DNA of 64,000 nucleotides from Streptomyces sp. NBC_01233 (lineage in GTDB: Bacteria; Actinomycetota; Actinomycetes; Streptomycetales; Streptomycetaceae). Below are positions 54,650 through 63,691 of this stretch, piece by piece. The stretch is from contig NZ_CP108514.1 of NCBI RefSeq assembly GCF_035989305.1, forward strand, positions 5,622,501 through 5,686,500, written 5' to 3'. The first letter of the stretch is position 1. The number at the start of each line of letters is the position of its first letter. The position numbers and the translations under genes are program-made. The notes under the pieces were generated by a model. The model was not told the origin of the DNA. It ran no database searches and worked only from the letters and a program-made list of their open reading frames with translations.

Positions 54650-54666
54650 GGATATGGTCCATATCC
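54650..54666. promoter_or_regulatory. Perfect 17-bp palindrome abutting the MocR start codon
   Basis: GGATATGGTCCATATCC, two 8-bp arms around a single T. The last base is directly before the ATG at 54667, so binding would block the regulator's own start and, 30 nt away, the divergent AhpD-like gene. There is no room for an RBS, so the mRNA is probably leaderless. Confidence 0.75.
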
Positions 54667-56061
54667 ATGACGGAATCCTGGGCCACTTTCGGCGCCGACC
54701 TGCATCTGGACCTCTCCGCCGGGCGCGGTCTGCGGGCCGGTCTCACCGAGGCGCTGCGCGAGGCCGCACGCAGCGGGCGGCTGGCGGCCGGGACCCGGCT
54801 GCCGTCCTCCCGCACCCTCGCCGCCGACCTGGGCATCGCGCGCAACACGGTCGCGGAGGCGTACGCCGAACTGGTGGCCGAGGGGTGGCTGACCGCCCGC
54901 CAGGGCTCCGGCACCCGGGTCGCGGAACGGGCCCGTCCGCGCCGGGCCGCGGCGGCCGCGCCCGTACGGCGCCCCGCGCGCAAGGGGCCCTCGTACAGCC
55001 TGGTGCCCGGCTTCCCGGACCTGGGGGCCTTCCCGCGCACGGCCTGGCTGTCGGCGGCCCGGCGGGCGTTGACCGACGCGCCGAACGAGGCCTTCGGGTA
55101 CGGGCTCGACGGGCGCGGCCGCATCGAGCTGCGGCAGGCGCTGGCCGGCTACCTGGCACGGGCCCGCGGGGTGTACGCGGACCCGGAGCGGATCGTGCTG
55201 TGCGCGGGCTTCCTGCACGGGCTGACCCTGCTGGCGGGCGTGCTGCGGGCACGGCGGGTGCGGGAGGTGGCGGTGGAGGGGTACGGCCTGGACTTCCACC
55301 GGAACCTGCTGGTGCGGGCGGGGCTGCGGACGCGGCCGCTGGGGGTGGACGGGGAGGGGGCCCGCACGGGGGAGCTGACCGCCGCGGCGGGCGCGGTGCT
55401 GCTGACCCCGGCGCACCAGTTCCCGACGGGCGCGGCCCTGACCCCGGCCCGCCGGGCGGCGGCGGTCGACTGGGCCCGGACCACGGGCGGGCTGATCCTG
55501 GAGGACGACTACGACGGGGAGTACCGCTACGACCGACAGCCGGTCGGCGCCCTCCAGGGGCTGGACCCGGACCGGGTGGTCTACCTCGGCACGGCCAGCA
55601 AGTCACTGGCGCCGGGGCTGCGGATGGGCTGGATGGTGGTCCCGCCGGGGCTGCTGGACGAGGTCCTGGCGGCCAAGGGCCCCACGGACTGGGCCTCCAG
55701 CACGCTGGAGCAGCTCACGCTGGCGGAGTTCATCACCTCGGGGGCGTACGACCGCCACGTGCGCGGGATGCGACTGCGGTACCGGCGGCGCCGGGACGAG
55801 CTGGTGGCGGCGGTGGCGGGCCGGGTGGGCGTGTCGGGGATCGCGGCGGGGCTGCACGCCGTGCTGGACCTCCCGGCGGGGACGGAGCGGTCGGTCCTGC
55901 AGTCGGCCGCCTGGCAGGACCTGGCCCTGCACGGCCTGTCCGCGTTCCGGCACCCGGAGGCCGGGCTCGCGCCGCGGGACGCGCTGGTCGTCGGCTACGG
56001 GACTCCGTCGGACAGCGCCTGGTCCCCGACCCTGGCCGCCCTCATGGCGACCCTCCCGTAA
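54667..56061 (+). CDS. MocR-type regulator (GntR HTH fused to aminotransferase domain)
   Basis: 464 aa. GntR-type HTH (GTRLPSSRTLAADLGIARNT and AYAELVAEGWLTARQGSGTRV) in the first 85 residues, then a fold-type I aminotransferase domain with the PLP Lys in LGTASKSLAPGLRMGW and Asp in EDDYDGEYRYDR. MocR proteins such as PdxR and GabR bind PLP and control vitamin B6 or amino-acid genes; here the neighbour is an AhpD-like gene. Confidence 0.95.
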   Translation: MTESWATFGADLHLDLSAGRGLRAGLTEALREAARSGRLAAGTRLPSSRTLAADLGIARNTVAEAYAELVAEGWLTARQGSGTRVAERARPRRAAAAAPVRRPARKGPSYSLVPGFPDLGAFPRTAWLSAARRALTDAPNEAFGYGLDGRGRIELRQALAGYLARARGVYADPERIVLCAGFLHGLTLLAGVLRARRVREVAVEGYGLDFHRNLLVRAGLRTRPLGVDGEGARTGELTAAAGAVLLTPAHQFPTGAALTPARRAAAVDWARTTGGLILEDDYDGEYRYDRQPVGALQGLDPDRVVYLGTASKSLAPGLRMGWMVVPPGLLDEVLAAKGPTDWASSTLEQLTLAEFITSGAYDRHVRGMRLRYRRRRDELVAAVAGRVGVSGIAAGLHAVLDLPAGTERSVLQSAAWQDLALHGLSAFRHPEAGLAPRDALVVGYGTPSDSAWSPTLAALMATLP

Positions 56062-56094
56062 CAGGCCGTGCCCGCCTGCGGCACCACTGCCGGC

Positions 56095-56165
56095 TCTGCC
56101 CGGACCCGCGCCTCAAACGCCGGCGAGGCTGAACGACCGGGGCTCCGCCCCGGCAGCGGGGCCGC
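56095..56165. repeat. Dispersed GC-rich intergenic repeat
   Basis: CCCGCGCCTCAAACGCCGGC followed by GAGGCTGAACGACC and the hairpin GGGGCTCCGCCCC. It lies between convergent genes. Confidence 0.82.
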
Positions 56166-56172
56166 GGCCTGG

Positions 56173-57009
56173 TCAACCCGCCCGGGACGGAGGCGCCGGT
56201 TCGCCGAAGCGGGCCAGGGCCAGGGAGCCGGCCACCGCTACGACGAAGCCGGTCACGGCGAGCCAGGTCAGGCCCTCGCGGGTGCGGTCGCCGAGCCAGA
56301 CCACGCCCACCACGGCCGGGCCGATCGTCTCGCCGAGCACCAGCCCCGCCGTCGCCGCCGTCACCGAGCCGCGCGCCAGCGCCGAGGTGAGCAGCAGGAA
56401 GGCCGCCCCGCCGCCCAGCAGGAGTGCGTACAGCGCGGGGTTGCGCAGCTCCCAGGGGGAGTCGATGAGCCGCACCGAGACCTCGACCACCCCGAAACCC
56501 GTTCCCGCGGCCAGGCCCAGGACCAGCGCCCGGGGCCCGTCCGGGAGCCGTCCCGCCACCGCGCCGACCACCAGCACCAGCCCCGCCACCGCCAGCAGCC
56601 CCAGCTTCAGCGCGAGCGACCCGGTCCCCGAGCCCTCCTCCCCGGCGGCGAGCCCGAGCATCAGCAGTCCCGCGCACACCACCCACACCGCGCCCCACTC
56701 CATCCGGGACAGCCGCATCCGCAGCAGCCGCGCCGCGACCACCGCCGTCACCGCCAGGCTGGCGGCCAGCGCGGCCCCCACCGCGTAGATCGGGACATGG
56801 CGGAGCGCGATGATCTGGAGGACGAAGCCGACCGCGTCGAGTCCGAGGCCCAGCAGGTACCGCCACTGCCGTACGGCGCGCAGGAACAGCGCCGTGTCCA
56901 CCCCGGACCCCGATCCCGGCTCCGCCGCCCGCGCCGCGACCGCCTGGAGGACGGACGCCGTGCCGAAGCAGACCGCCGCACCGAGGGCGCAAATCATCCC
57001 AATGAGCAC
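56173..57009 (-). CDS. EamA/DMT-type transporter
   Basis: 278 aa with about ten hydrophobic helices from the start (IGMICALGAAVCFGTASVLQ) to the end (VTGFVVAVAGSLALARFG). The two EamA-like halves and the signature near VLGETIGPAVVGVVWLGDRT match the drug/metabolite transporter superfamily. The substrate is unknown. GTG start at 57007-57009. Confidence 0.85.
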   Translation of the reverse strand: MLIGMICALGAAVCFGTASVLQAVAARAAEPGSGSGVDTALFLRAVRQWRYLLGLGLDAVGFVLQIIALRHVPIYAVGAALAASLAVTAVVAARLLRMRLSRMEWGAVWVVCAGLLMLGLAAGEEGSGTGSLALKLGLLAVAGLVLVVGAVAGRLPDGPRALVLGLAAGTGFGVVEVSVRLIDSPWELRNPALYALLLGGGAAFLLLTSALARGSVTAATAGLVLGETIGPAVVGVVWLGDRTREGLTWLAVTGFVVAVAGSLALARFGEPAPPSRAG

Positions 57010-57113
57010 GAACTGACTCTAGGTCACCGATCTCACGGCGGCCGGATTCCATCGGCCGGGGCCACCGCTCTACTCTGTCGGCAGCACGCCAGGCCCCAGG
57101 GGGAGCAGCAGAC

Positions 57114-57416
57114 ATGGACACCAGCAGCACCAACCAGCGCCGTATGCGCTCCGGCGCGGTCGCCCTCGGCGGCATGGGCCTGCTCGCGGCCACCCTCGTG
57201 GCCTGCGGCAGCAGCGACGAGCCCGACAAGCGCTGCGCGTCCCGCTCCACGCTGGAGCACCTGAATTCCAAGGAATGCAAGAGCGGCGGCCGCGGCGCGT
57301 ACTACTACGGCGGCTACGTCAGCAGCGGCAAGGTCTCCGGCGGCAGCTTCGACAAGTCCGCCGTCACCCGCGGCGGCATCGGCGGCCACAGCAGCTCCGG
57401 CTCCAGCGGCGGCTGA
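57114..57416 (+). CDS. Small lipoprotein, YgiB-like partner
   Basis: 100 aa. Twin-Arg-containing signal (NQRRMRSGAVALGGMGLLAA) with lipobox LVAC at Cys32. The mature part is short, with CASRSTLEHLNSKEC and a Gly/Ser/Tyr-rich tail (YYYGGYVSSGKVSGGSFDKS). It is 14 nt before the glutathionylspermidine synthase-like gene. E. coli ygiB (DUF1190) and ygiC are arranged the same way, which suggests the same pair. Confidence 0.78.
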   Translation: MDTSSTNQRRMRSGAVALGGMGLLAATLVACGSSDEPDKRCASRSTLEHLNSKECKSGGRGAYYYGGYVSSGKVSGGSFDKSAVTRGGIGGHSSSGSSGG

Positions 57417-57430
57417 GGAAACCGGAACCC

Positions 57431-58633
57431 ATGCAGCGGCACACCATCGAGCCCCGCCCCGGCTGGCAGAAGACCGTCGAGGAGCAGGGGCTCATCTATC
57501 CCCTCACCCGCTACCCCGACGACTCCCTGCGCCCCTACTGGGACGAGAGCGCGTACTACTCGTTCTCCCTCCCCGAGGTCGAGGCCCTGGAGAACGTCGT
57601 CGAGGAGCTGCACGCCATGTGCCTGGCGGCGGCCGCGCACATCGTCGAGCACGACCGCTTCGCCGACCTCGGCATCACCGACCCCGCGCTCGCCGCGCTG
57701 ATCGCCGAGTCCTGGCGCCGCCGCGCCGAACAGCCCTCCCTCTACGGCCGTTTCGACCTGCGCTACGACGGCACCGGCAGCCCGGCCAAGATGCTGGAGT
57801 ACAACGCCGACACGCCCACCTCCCTCGTGGAGGCGGCCAGCCCGCAGTGGTTCTGGATGGAGGAACGGTTCCCCGGCGCCGACCAGTGGAACTCCCTCCA
57901 CGAGCGCCTCGTCGACGCCTGGCGCCGCCAGGCCGAGCTGCTGCCGCCCGGCACGCTGCACTTCGCGCACTCCGAGACCGACGAGCTCGGCGAGGACCTG
58001 ATGACGGTCGCCTACCTCCAGGAGACCGCCGAGCAGGCCGGCCTGGACACCCACGCCCTGTCCGTCGAGCAGATCGGCTGGGACAGCCTGTCCGGCCGGT
58101 TCGTGGACGAGAAGCTCCGCTTCATCCGCAGCTGCTTCAAGCTCTACCCGTGGGAGTGGCTGGCCACGGACGAGTTCGGCCCGCAGGTCCTCGGCACGTA
58201 CGACCACGGCGGCGGCACCGGCACCACCTGCTGGATCGAGCCCCTGTGGAAGATGCTGCTCTCCAACAAGGCGCTGCTGGCGATCCTGTGGGAGCTCTTC
58301 CCGGAGCACCCGAACCTGCTGCCCGCCTACCTCGACGGACCGCGCGAACTGGCCGAGGCCGGGTCCGCCGGCTACGTGGCCAAGCCGCTCCTCGGCCGCG
58401 AGGGCGCGGGGGTCACCCTGCACGAACCGGGGGAGGGCGGCGAGCCGTTCGTACCGGAGGAGGGCGAGCGGTACTGCTTCCAGGGCCTGGCCCCGCTGCC
58501 CGACTTCGACGGCAACCGGGTGGTGCTCGGCGCGTGGGTCGTCGAGGACGAGGCGGCGGGGCTCGGCATCCGCGAATCGGCGGGGCCGGTCACGGACGAG
58601 TACGCCCGCTTCCTGCCCCACGTGATCCTTTAG
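57431..58633 (+). CDS. Glutathionylspermidine synthase family protein (YgiC-like ATP-grasp)
   Basis: 400 aa. ATP-grasp ligase of the GSP_synth family: YNADTPTSLVEAASPQW, HFAHSETDELGEDL, LPAYLDGPRELAEAGSAGYV and KPLLGREGAGV. The true amidation substrate in Streptomyces, which lacks glutathione, is unknown. The ATG follows AACCGGAACCC, a weak RBS, 14 nt after the lipoprotein gene. Confidence 0.93.
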   Translation: MQRHTIEPRPGWQKTVEEQGLIYPLTRYPDDSLRPYWDESAYYSFSLPEVEALENVVEELHAMCLAAAAHIVEHDRFADLGITDPALAALIAESWRRRAEQPSLYGRFDLRYDGTGSPAKMLEYNADTPTSLVEAASPQWFWMEERFPGADQWNSLHERLVDAWRRQAELLPPGTLHFAHSETDELGEDLMTVAYLQETAEQAGLDTHALSVEQIGWDSLSGRFVDEKLRFIRSCFKLYPWEWLATDEFGPQVLGTYDHGGGTGTTCWIEPLWKMLLSNKALLAILWELFPEHPNLLPAYLDGPRELAEAGSAGYVAKPLLGREGAGVTLHEPGEGGEPFVPEEGERYCFQGLAPLPDFDGNRVVLGAWVVEDEAAGLGIRESAGPVTDEYARFLPHVIL

Positions 58634-58645
58634 GGGATCCCCGGC

Positions 58646-59851
58646 TCAGGAGGCCAGCACCGCCCGGAGCTGGTCCAGCCCCCAGTCCAGGTCCTCCTTG
58701 CTGATCACCAGCGGCGGGGCGAGCCGGATCGTCGATCCGTGGGTGTCCTTCACCAGCACCCGCCGGTCCATCAGCCTCTCGGACACCTCCCGGCCGGTCC
58801 CGTGGCCGGGGGCGATGTCCACGCCCGCCCACAGCCCGCGGCCCCGTACGGCGGTCACGGAGCCCCCGCCGACCAGCAGGCCCAGCTCGTGGTGCAGGTG
58901 GTCGCCCAGCTCGGTGGCGCGCTGCTGGAACTCGCCGCTGCGGAGCATCGCGACGACCTCCAGGGCGACGGCGCACGCGAGCGGGTTCCCGCCGAAGGTG
59001 GACCCGTGCTGCCCGGGCCGGAACACCCCGAGCACGTCCCGGTCGGCGACCACGGCCGACACCGGCACCACGCCGCCGCCGAGCGCCTTGCCGAGGATGT
59101 AGACGTCGGGGACGACCCCCTCGTGCTCGCAGGCGAAGGTCTTCCCGGTCCGCCCCAGCCCCGACTGGATCTCGTCCGCCATGAAGAGGACGTTCCGCTC
59201 GCGGGTCAGTTCCCGTACGCCGCTCAGGTACCCGGCGGGCGGCACCAGCACGCCCGCCTCGCCCTGGATCGGCTCCAGCAGCACGGCCACCGTGTTCTCG
59301 GTGACCGCGTGGGACAGCGCGGTGAGGTCCCCGTACGGGACGATCTCGAAGCCCGGCGTGTACGGACCGAAGTGGTCGCGGGCGTCGTGGTCCGTCGAGA
59401 AGGAGATGATGGTCGTGGTGCGCCCGTGGAAGTTGTCGGCGGCGACCACGATCTTGGCGTGCCCGTCCGGGACGCCCTTGACCTCGTAGCCCCACTTGCG
59501 GGCGGTCTTCACCGCCGTCTCCACGGCCTCCGCGCCCGTGTTCATCGGCAGCACCATCTCCTTGCCGCACAGATCGGCGAGCTCCGTACAGAAGTCGGCG
59601 AACCGGTCGTGGTGGAAGGCGCGCGAGGTGAGCGTGACCCGCTCCAGCTGGGACCGGGCGGCGTCGATCAGACGCCGGTTGCCGTGCCCGAAGTTGAGGG
59701 CGGAGTAGCCGGCGAGCATGTCGAGGTATCTGCGGCCCTCCACGTCGGTCATCCACGCACCTTCCGCGGACGCGACGACGACGGGCAGCGGATGGTAGGT
59801 GTGCGCGCTGTGCGCGTCGGCGGAGCGGATGGCATCAGCAGTTGTCGACAC
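58646..59851 (-). CDS. rocD: Ornithine aminotransferase
   Basis: 401 aa. Class III PLP aminotransferase: LDMLAGYSALNFGHGN, NTGAEAVETAVKTARKWGY, FHGRTTTIISFSTD, LFMADEIQSGLGRTGK and the PLP Lys in ILGKALGGGVVPVSA. The YSALNFGHG segment and overall length favour ornithine over acetylornithine substrate. It converts ornithine to glutamate semialdehyde. The GTG at 59849-59851 has GGAG 6 nt upstream. It is divergent from glyA. Confidence 0.92.
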   Translation of the reverse strand: MSTTADAIRSADAHSAHTYHPLPVVVASAEGAWMTDVEGRRYLDMLAGYSALNFGHGNRRLIDAARSQLERVTLTSRAFHHDRFADFCTELADLCGKEMVLPMNTGAEAVETAVKTARKWGYEVKGVPDGHAKIVVAADNFHGRTTTIISFSTDHDARDHFGPYTPGFEIVPYGDLTALSHAVTENTVAVLLEPIQGEAGVLVPPAGYLSGVRELTRERNVLFMADEIQSGLGRTGKTFACEHEGVVPDVYILGKALGGGVVPVSAVVADRDVLGVFRPGQHGSTFGGNPLACAVALEVVAMLRSGEFQQRATELGDHLHHELGLLVGGGSVTAVRGRGLWAGVDIAPGHGTGREVSERLMDRRVLVKDTHGSTIRLAPPLVISKEDLDWGLDQLRAVLAS

Positions 59852-59905
59852 GGGGTCTCCGATCGTCCGTCTTGCCCGGTGCAGCGGTGACGAGGGTGGC
59901 GTCAC

Positions 59906-59933
59906 CCTTCTTATCGTCGCCTTCTTATCGTCG
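59906..59933. repeat. Two exact tandem copies of a 14-bp sequence upstream of rocD
   Basis: CCTTCTTATCGTCG repeated at 59906-59919 and 59920-59933. On the minus strand each copy contains GATAAG, a possible -10 or regulator site for rocD. Confidence 0.85.
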
Positions 59934-59987
59934 CTCTGATCCCGGATGCAGAAACCTTCCGCGCGGCGCGCCCGCTAAGGTGGGCGC

Positions 59988-60080
59988 TACGCACGGCGAC
60001 TGGCGCACGGAGAACGAACTCCGGGGGAGTCGTGCGCGTTCGACCGCATTCAGGGCCGCTCGCCTGGGCCTCGCGGGGTA
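59988..60080 (+). ncRNA. ZTP (pfl) riboswitch upstream of glyA
   Basis: The conserved blocks are in order: ACTGGCG (59999-60005), GGGGGAG (60023-60029) and CGCCTGGGC (60061-60069). P1 pairs GCACG (59991-59995) with CGTGC (60031-60035); the inner helix pairs CGGAG with CTCCG. A -10-like TAAGGT is at 59976-59981. ZTP riboswitches turn on C1 and purine genes when ZTP signals low 10-formyl-THF; glyA makes the C1 unit. The aptamer ends about 18 nt before the RBS GGAGGAG (60098-60104). CTCCGGGG (60019-60026) is complementary to CCCCGGAG (60094-60101), so the unliganded form could hide the RBS. Confidence 0.82.
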
Positions 60081-60110
60081 CCGATCACATCGACCCCGGA
60101 GGAGCCCGCC

Positions 60111-61379
60111 ATGTCCGCGAGCCGCCATCCCGCCCTTCTCTCGACCGATCCCGAACTGGCGTCGTTCGTCGCGGCGGAAGAAGTGCTCCAGGCGCAGACC
60201 CTGCGCCTGATCCCGAGTGAGAACTACGTGTCCGCGGCCGTCCTCGAGGCCTCCGGCACCGTGCTGCAGAACAAGTACAGCGAGGGCTACCCCGGCCGCC
60301 GCTACTACGAGGGCCAGCAGAACATCGACCGGGTCGAGGCCCTGGCGATCGAGCGGGCGAAGGGCCTGTTCGGCGTGGACCACGCGAACGTGCAGCCGTA
60401 CTCCGGCTCGCCGGCCAACCTGGCCGTGTACCTGGCCTTCGCCAAGCCCGGCGACACCGTGATGGGCATGGCCCTGCCGATGGGCGGGCACCTGACGCAC
60501 GGCTGGGGCGTGTCGGCGACGGGCTCGTGGTTCCGGGGCGTGCAGTACGGCGTCCAGGCCGACACCGGGCTCATCGACTACGACGCCGTGCGCGAGCTGG
60601 CCCTCGCCGAGCGGCCCAAGCTGATCTTCTGCGGCGGCACCGCCCTGCCGCGCACGATCGACTTCGCGGCCTTCGCGTCCATCGCCGAGGAGGCGGGCTC
60701 GATCCTGGTCGCGGACGTGGCCCACATCGCGGGCCTGATCGCGGGCGGTGCGCACCCGTCCCCGGCGGGCCACGTGGACGTCATCTCCACCACGACGCAC
60801 AAGACCCTGCGCGGTCCGCGGGGCGCGATGCTGATGTGCCGCGAGGAGCACGCGAAGGCCATCGACAAGGCGGTCTTCCCGGGCCTCCAGGGCGGCCCGC
60901 ACAACCAGACGACGGCCGGCATCGCGGTGGCCCTGCACGAGGCGGCCCAGCCGTCCTTCACCGCCTACGCGCACGCGGTCGTCGCCAACGCGAAGGCGCT
61001 GGCGGCGGCGCTGCTGGAGCGGGGCTTCGACCTGGTGTCGGGCGGTACGGACAACCACCTGATCCTGATCGACCTGACGGGCAAGGACGTGCCGGGCAAG
61101 GTCGCCGCCAAGGCCCTGGACCGGGCGGGGATCGTGGTGAACTACAACACGGTTCCGTTCGACCCGCGCAAGCCGTTCGACCCCTCGGGGGTGCGGATCG
61201 GTACGCCGTCGCTGACGTCGCGGGGTCTGGGCGTCGCCCACATGCCGCAGGTCGCCGATTGGATCGCCCGGTCCGTGGACGCCGCGGCCAAGGGCGACGA
61301 GCCGGCCCTGGCCGCGGTCCGCGCGGAGGTCGCCGACCTCATGGCAGCCTTCCCGGCCCCGGGCCTGCCGCTGTCCTGA
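60111..61379 (+). CDS. glyA: Serine hydroxymethyltransferase
   Basis: 422 aa, full length. LRLIPSENYVSAAVLEASGT, NKYSEGYPGRRYYEGQQNID, GGHLTHGWGVSATG and the PLP Lys in STTTHKTLRGPRGAM. It makes glycine and methylene-THF from serine. GGAGGAG lies 7 nt before the ATG. It is under a ZTP riboswitch, so it is probably induced when folate C1 units run short. It is followed by repeats. Confidence 0.97.
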   Translation: MSASRHPALLSTDPELASFVAAEEVLQAQTLRLIPSENYVSAAVLEASGTVLQNKYSEGYPGRRYYEGQQNIDRVEALAIERAKGLFGVDHANVQPYSGSPANLAVYLAFAKPGDTVMGMALPMGGHLTHGWGVSATGSWFRGVQYGVQADTGLIDYDAVRELALAERPKLIFCGGTALPRTIDFAAFASIAEEAGSILVADVAHIAGLIAGGAHPSPAGHVDVISTTTHKTLRGPRGAMLMCREEHAKAIDKAVFPGLQGGPHNQTTAGIAVALHEAAQPSFTAYAHAVVANAKALAAALLERGFDLVSGGTDNHLILIDLTGKDVPGKVAAKALDRAGIVVNYNTVPFDPRKPFDPSGVRIGTPSLTSRGLGVAHMPQVADWIARSVDAAAKGDEPALAAVRAEVADLMAAFPAPGLPLS

Positions 61380-61382
61380 CCT

Positions 61383-61610
61383 GCGGCCCCGCTGCCGGGG
61401 CTCCGCCCCGGACCCCGCGCCTCAAACGCCGGCGAGGCTGAAATACAGGGGCTCCGCCCCGGACCCCGCGCCTCGAACGCCGGCGGGGCTGAAAGATCGC
61501 CTCAATCGCCGGCGGGCTGGATTTTCCAGCCCGCCCGGCGTTTGAGGGCGTCCCCGGGCCGGTGGCGCCGCGGCACCATCCAGCCCCGCCGGCGTTTGAG
61601 GCGCGGGTGT
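61383..61610. repeat. Cluster of dispersed GC-rich repeats between glyA and trpS
   Basis: Two direct units (GGGGCTCCGCCCCGGACCCC then GCGCCTCAAACGCCGGC) followed by two inverted units (CCGGCGTTTGAGG). The first hairpin probably terminates glyA. The remaining 186 nt before trpS are GC-rich with no supportable gene or leader. Confidence 0.85.
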
Positions 61611-61796
61611 GGGAGGCGTCCGCGGAGCCCCGCGCAGCGGCCCACCTGGGGGAAAGCGGTCGCTCGGCCGGGGCCGGATCCGGACGCACCGCTACCGCCG
61701 GGTACCCCGGCACCGCACGGCCCGGGCCGGCGCGACCCGGAAGGATCCGGCCAGCGGCGGGCCCGAGCCCGCCCCCGCACCTGAGAGAATGAAGCC

Positions 61797-62810
61797 ATGG
61801 CTTCTGATCGTCCTCGCGCGCTCTCCGGCATCCAGCCCACCTCCGGTTCGTTCCACCTCGGGAACTACCTCGGAGCCATTCGCCAGTACGTCGCCCTGCA
61901 GGAGACGCACGACGCGTTCTACATGGTCGTCGACCTGCACGCGATCACCATGCCGCAGGATCCGAAGGACCTCCGCGCGAACACCCGTCTCTCCGCCGCG
62001 CAGCTGCTCGCGGCCGGCCTGGACCCCGAGCGCTGCACGCTCTTCATCCAGAGCCACGTGCCCGAGCACGCCCAGCTCGGCTGGGTCATGAACTGCATCA
62101 CCGGTTTCGGCGAGGCCAGCCGGATGACCCAGTTCAAGGACAAGTCCGCGAAGGGCGGCGTCAACAGCGCCAGCGTCGGCCTGTTCACGTACCCGATCCT
62201 CCAGGTCGCCGACATCCTGCTCTACCAGGCGAACGCCGTCCCCGTCGGCGAGGACCAGCGCCAGCACATCGAGCTGACCCGCGACCTCGCCGAGCGTTTC
62301 AACCAGCGCTACGGCCAGACCTTCACCCTGCCCGCCGCGCACATCGTCAAGGAGGTCGCGAAGATCTACGACCTCCAGGACCCGGCGATCAAGATGTCGA
62401 AGTCCGCGTCGTCCCCCAAGGGCCTGATCAACCTCCTCGACGAGCCCAAGGTCACCGAGAAGAAGATCAAGAGCGCGGTCACCGACACCGAGGCCGAGAT
62501 CCGCTTCGACACCGAGAAGAAGCCCGGCGTCAGCAACCTGCTCACGATCTACTCCACCCTCACGGGCGAGACGATCGCCGAGCTGGAGGCGAAGTACGAG
62601 GGCAAGGGCTACGGCGCGCTGAAGACCGACCTGGCCGGTGTGATGGTCGATTTCATCACACCGTTCAAGCAGCGCACCCAGGAATACCTGGACGACCCGG
62701 AGACGCTGGACTCCATCCTGACCAAGGGCGCGGAGAAGGCCCGTGCGGTCGCCGCCGAGACCCTCGCGCAGGCGTACGACCGCCTCGGTCTGGTGCCCGC
62801 CAAGCACTGA
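61797..62810 (+). CDS. trpS: Tryptophan-tRNA ligase
   Basis: 337 aa, full length. Class I signature HLGN in [26 protein letters not shown], and KMSKS in [12 protein letters not shown]. It charges tRNA-Trp. An ATG 8 nt upstream is in another frame; the chosen ATG continues with the family homology. GAGAGAATGAAG serves as RBS. Confidence 0.98.
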   Translation: MASDRPRALSGIQPTSGSFHLGNYLGAIRQYVALQETHDAFYMVVDLHAITMPQDPKDLRANTRLSAAQLLAAGLDPERCTLFIQSHVPEHAQLGWVMNCITGFGEASRMTQFKDKSAKGGVNSASVGLFTYPILQVADILLYQANAVPVGEDQRQHIELTRDLAERFNQRYGQTFTLPAAHIVKEVAKIYDLQDPAIKMSKSASSPKGLINLLDEPKVTEKKIKSAVTDTEAEIRFDTEKKPGVSNLLTIYSTLTGETIAELEAKYEGKGYGALKTDLAGVMVDFITPFKQRTQEYLDDPETLDSILTKGAEKARAVAAETLAQAYDRLGLVPAKH

Positions 62811-62907
62811 CGAACGCAACTACGGACAGAGGGCCCTGGCAAGAACGGGGGTGCTGCCGCCACACTGGGACGGCAGCAGTCCACAGCGACAAGCGGAGGA
62901 GAGATAC

Positions 62908-63513
62908 GTGGGGACCGTAACGCTCGGCGTTTCGATCGCGGTCCCGGAGCCGTACGGCAGCCAGCTCCAGCAGCGGCGCGCCGGCTTCGGGGACGCCGCC
63001 GCGCACGGCATCCCCACGCACGTCACCCTCGTACCGCCGACCGAGGTGGAGGCGGACCGGCTCCCGGCGATCCGGGCCCACCTCGCCGGGGTCGCGGCAG
63101 CCTCCAGCGCCTTCCGGATGCGGCTGGGCGGGACGGGAACCTTCCGCCCCCTCTCGCCGGTCGTCTTCGTCCAGATCGTCGAGGGCGCCGCGGGCTGCAC
63201 CCGCCTCCAGGGTGAGGTCCGCGACCCCCACGGGCCGCTCAGCCGCGAGCTGGCCTTCCCGTACCACCCCCACGTCACCGTCGCCCACGGGATCTCCGAG
63301 GAGGCGATGGACCTGGCGTTCTCGGCCCTCTCCGAGTACTCCGCCGAATGGCTCTGCGAGGGCTTCGCGCTCTACGAGCAGGGCTCGGACGGGGTCTGGC
63401 GCAAGCTGCGCGAGTACCCCTTCGGAACCGGGGCGAGCGGCGTGCCGACGCAGCCGGGCTGCCCCGCGGGCGAGGCGGCGGGAGCCACCGGGGCGACCGC
63501 GCTGCCGTCCTGA
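62908..63513 (+). CDS. 2'-5' RNA ligase-like 2H phosphoesterase
   Basis: 201 aa. The two HxT motifs are HVTLVPP (near residue 33) and HVTVAHG (near residue 121), the hallmark of 2H phosphoesterases, acting on cyclic phosphates or RNA ends. A Gly/Ala-rich tail follows. GGAGGAGAG precedes the GTG at 62908. It commonly follows trpS in Streptomyces. The substrate is unknown. Confidence 0.9.
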   Translation: MGTVTLGVSIAVPEPYGSQLQQRRAGFGDAAAHGIPTHVTLVPPTEVEADRLPAIRAHLAGVAAASSAFRMRLGGTGTFRPLSPVVFVQIVEGAAGCTRLQGEVRDPHGPLSRELAFPYHPHVTVAHGISEEAMDLAFSALSEYSAEWLCEGFALYEQGSDGVWRKLREYPFGTGASGVPTQPGCPAGEAAGATGATALPS

Positions 63514-63691
63514 CGGAGCGGGCGCAGGGTCAGCCGGGCGGTGCGCCGGGCGCGGAATCTCAGCCTTCGCAGGACCAGCGTGTGGAACGGGCGACCCGCA
63601 GGGCGCGCTTCGGAAAAAGTCACAGTCGACGACCGTAGTCCCCGAAACGGACAATCCCGACTATTTCCGAGCTCTCATTTACGGTGACCCC

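Noticed and set aside
61600..61796. Trp attenuator or T-box before trpS
   Set aside because: No run of Trp codons in a short leader frame and no T-box core sequence.
61789..62091. ATG frame starting 8 nt before trpS (MKPWLLIVL...)
   Set aside because: Out of frame with TrpRS; it lies over the strongly conserved HLGN region and has no family support.
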